Assembly (NCBI GenBank): GCA_964422725.1
Contig: CAYRCC010000006.1
Location: 4,661 to 68,660 of the forward strand
Direction of reading: 5' to 3'
Length of the DNA stretch: 64,000 nt
DNA from: CAKSNH01 sp964422725
Lineage (GTDB): Bacteria > Bacillota > Clostridia > UBA1381
Both the position numbers and the translations under genes were made by a program. Below, piece after piece: positions 62,548-64,000 of the stretch (the first letter of the stretch is position 1; each line of letters begins with the position of its first letter). The notes under the pieces are model-generated. The model saw only the letters and a program-made list of their open reading frames with translations. It was not told where the DNA came from and did not search any database.

Positions 62548-63243
62548 ATGGTTTTTGGTGCGATTATAGAACTTATAAGCAATGTACTGCTGATGGCGGG
62601 GTATGTGTCGGGCAGTGACACATTCCCCAAACCGCTGACCGCCGACGAGGAAAAGCGGTATTTGGCTCTGTTAAAAAACGGTGACGAAAAGGCAAGGAAT
62701 ATACTCATAGAACACAATCTCAGGCTTGTTGCGCACATTGCAAAAAAGTATTGCTCCGAGCAAAATCTCGATGACTTGATTTCCATAGGCTCTATCGGAC
62801 TTATCAAGGCAATAAACACATTTGATGCGGACAAAAACAGCCGTCTTGGCACTTATGCCGCCAGGTGTATAGAAAACGAAATACTTATGGTTATGCGAAG
62901 CAGCAAAAAGCTCAGCAACGAGGTTTCCATAGACGAGTCCATCGGCACCGACAAAGAGGGCAACAACCTGACTTTTTCCGACATACTCGCCGCCGACACC
63001 GCCGACATTGCCGACACCCTATCCGACAAAGTCGAAATAAAAAAGCTGTACACCGCACTCACGACGGTATTGAAAAAGGAGGAGGCGGACATTCTGTGCT
63101 GGCATTACGGACTCAACAACACCAAGCGCAAAACCCAAAAAGAAATCGCGGACATTCTGGGGATATCGCGTTCGTATGTTTCCAGGATAGAGAAAAAGGC
63201 TATAAAAAAGCTGTCGGACGTTTTTGAGATTAGCGGGGAGTAA
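62548..63243 (+). CDS. sigK: Sporulation sigma factor SigK (pro-sigma-K)
   Basis: A 231-residue sigma factor. The hydrophobic pro-sequence (MVFGAIIELISNVLLMAGYVSGSDTFPKPLTADEE) is that of pro-sigma-K, removed by SpoIVFB in the mother cell. Region 2 (NLDDLISIGSIGLIKAINTFDADKNSRLGTYAARCIENEILM) and region 4 helix-turn-helix (TQKEIADILGISRSYVSRIEKKAIKKL) are intact. The gene is not split by a skin-type element. ATG at 62548 behind AGGAAG. It implies sporulation potential. Confidence 0.95.
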   Translation: MVFGAIIELISNVLLMAGYVSGSDTFPKPLTADEEKRYLALLKNGDEKARNILIEHNLRLVAHIAKKYCSEQNLDDLISIGSIGLIKAINTFDADKNSRLGTYAARCIENEILMVMRSSKKLSNEVSIDESIGTDKEGNNLTFSDILAADTADIADTLSDKVEIKKLYTALTTVLKKEEADILCWHYGLNNTKRKTQKEIADILGISRSYVSRIEKKAIKKLSDVFEISGE

Positions 63244-63298
63244 GGGGCGGCAGCCCCTTATTTGCAAAGGGAAATCCCTTTGCAAACCCTTTTTGGGG
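63241..63298 (+). terminator. Compound hairpins after sigK
   Basis: Three stems lie in a row: TAAGGGGC/GCCCCTTA (63241-63260), TTTGCAAAGGG/CCCTTTGCAAA with a four-base loop (63261-63286), and CCC/GGG around T5 (63288-63297). The first overlaps the sigK stop. They may end the transcript and are also the start of a repeat region. Confidence 0.6.
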
Positions 63299-64000
63299 AT
63301 TATCGCAGAGCTTATGGGTATAAATACCGCTTGCGCAAACCGTCAGCGGTTCGGCTGACAAGGGTGTTGCCCTTGTCGATCCGTTTTTAGTGGTTATCCA
63401 TTGTCAGCGGTAAGGGGCGCTGCCACTTAGGCAGACAATTCATTGTCATAACAATTCTGCTATCCCTACTTACTTTTGCCAACAGCGGCAAAAGTAAGCA
63501 AAAACGCCGTCGGGCGTTGCCCGAACCCAAAAAACCGCCGCGCTTGACTGAATATACCGCACGCACCGAGTATGTTTTAGTGTTTGCTTTATTCGCTCCG
63601 CTCAATGGTCGCAAACACGTTACGTTTCGCACGCTCTCAGCGTTGGGTCGCTTTGGCGGTTTTTTCCGTATCGCAAACGCGGTGAGCTGACGGTAACGTT
63701 GCTATGCATATGCAAACGTTGCCAAAACGCGGTGGTAACCGCAACAACAGTCGCTCGGGCGTTGCCCTCGATTGAAAGCGTTGGGTAAACGTTGAATTTT
63801 TTTTGGTGGTTACCGCAATTTCAGCGGTTGACGAACCGTCAACGGTTTGCGCAAGCGCGAAAAAGCTGCTGCGCTAAGTGGGGTTGAGGGTATGCCGTCG
63901 CTGACGTCGTAATAACCGCTGATGTTCGGCAAAATCCGAGTTTGCATAAACATATAGCGTTCAGAACGGCACAAAATTCACGAGCTCAGGCATAGAGTGA
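63244..64000. repeat. Gene-free, hairpin-rich repeat region at the right end
   Basis: No gene is supported in these 757 bases. A 16-bp perfect inverted repeat CGCTTGCGCAAACCGT (63328-63343 and 63842-63857) bounds about 530 bases. Inside are GACAAGGG/CCCTTGTC (63357-63377), GACAAT/ATTGTC (63434-63447), CTTACTTTTGCC/GGCAAAAGTAAG (63469-63498), an 11-bp AAAAAACCGCC/GGCGGTTTTTT pair 116 bases apart (63529-63665), and two copies of CGGGCGTTGCCC. Related direct repeats (TTTTTAGTGGTTA and TTTTTGGTGGTTA, each leading to CAGCGGT) lie near both ends. It may be a non-autonomous mobile or REP-type composite. Confidence 0.65.

Noticed and set aside
63387..63632. 81-codon minus-strand frame in the right-end repeats
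   Set aside because: It lies wholly within inverted and direct repeats, has no ribosome site, and reads as repeat-derived sequence.

Overview
The window reads as a chromosome segment of a motile, spore-forming member of the Clostridia (Firmicutes). Its flagellar gene order is of the Bacillus/Clostridium type (fliY, flbD/swrD-like, motE, swrB-like, fapA, yvyF, flgM-flgN-flgK-flgL-fliW-csrA). Shine-Dalgarno sites are strong, and there is a pro-sigma-K gene. A PL11 rhamnogalacturonan lyase, a glycyl-radical dehydratase and its activase suggest an anaerobe that feeds on pectin, such as a gut bacterium. The species cannot be named from the sequence alone. No rRNA, tRNA, insertion sequence or CRISPR array was found.

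Layout. (1) 1-2371, minus: a multi-PAS/GGDEF/GAF signalling protein cut by the left edge. (2) 34871 down to 2629, minus: one tightly packed flagellar operon of about 39 genes. It starts from a strong sigma-A-type promoter at 34932-34960 with a lytic transglycosylase. It runs through rod, MS ring, export, hook, stator (motAB), C ring, export gate, flhF/flhG, sigma-28, fapA and swrB-like genes to flgM-flgN-flgK-flgL-fliW-csrA, and ends at a terminator at 2571-2625. A terminator-like hairpin interrupts it between fliQ and fliR. (3) 35289-35474, plus: a 61-residue membrane protein. (4) 37699 down to 35477, minus: a transposase-derived protein lacking its catalytic histidines, an unknown membrane protein, cheC and cheD. 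(5) tcdA (minus) and a Ca2+-type P-ATPase (plus), separated by heptanucleotide repeat arrays. (6) 46397 down to 41707, minus: cheR, cheB, cheW and a chemoreceptor. (7) 52839 down to 46614, minus: fliD, fliS, a FliT-like chaperone, yaaR, cheY, cheA and cheW, ending at a clear terminator. (8) 53192-60845, minus: the PL11 lyase with its own promoter and palindrome, folC, the radical activase and the glycyl-radical dehydratase. (9) A UPF0180 gene (minus), then tmcAL and sigK (plus). (10) 63244-64000: a gene-free, hairpin-rich repeat region.

Functionally, regions 2, 4, 6 and 7 hold most of a chemotactic flagellum: basal body, export, hook, filament cap, stator, sigma-28/FlgM and FliW/CsrA control, and a full CheA/W/Y/B/R/C/D set with FliY. 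Flagellin itself is not here. The carbohydrate genes at 53-61 kb could link cleavage of rhamnogalacturonan to fermentation of rhamnose- or glycerol-derived diols. That link is inferred from content and proximity.
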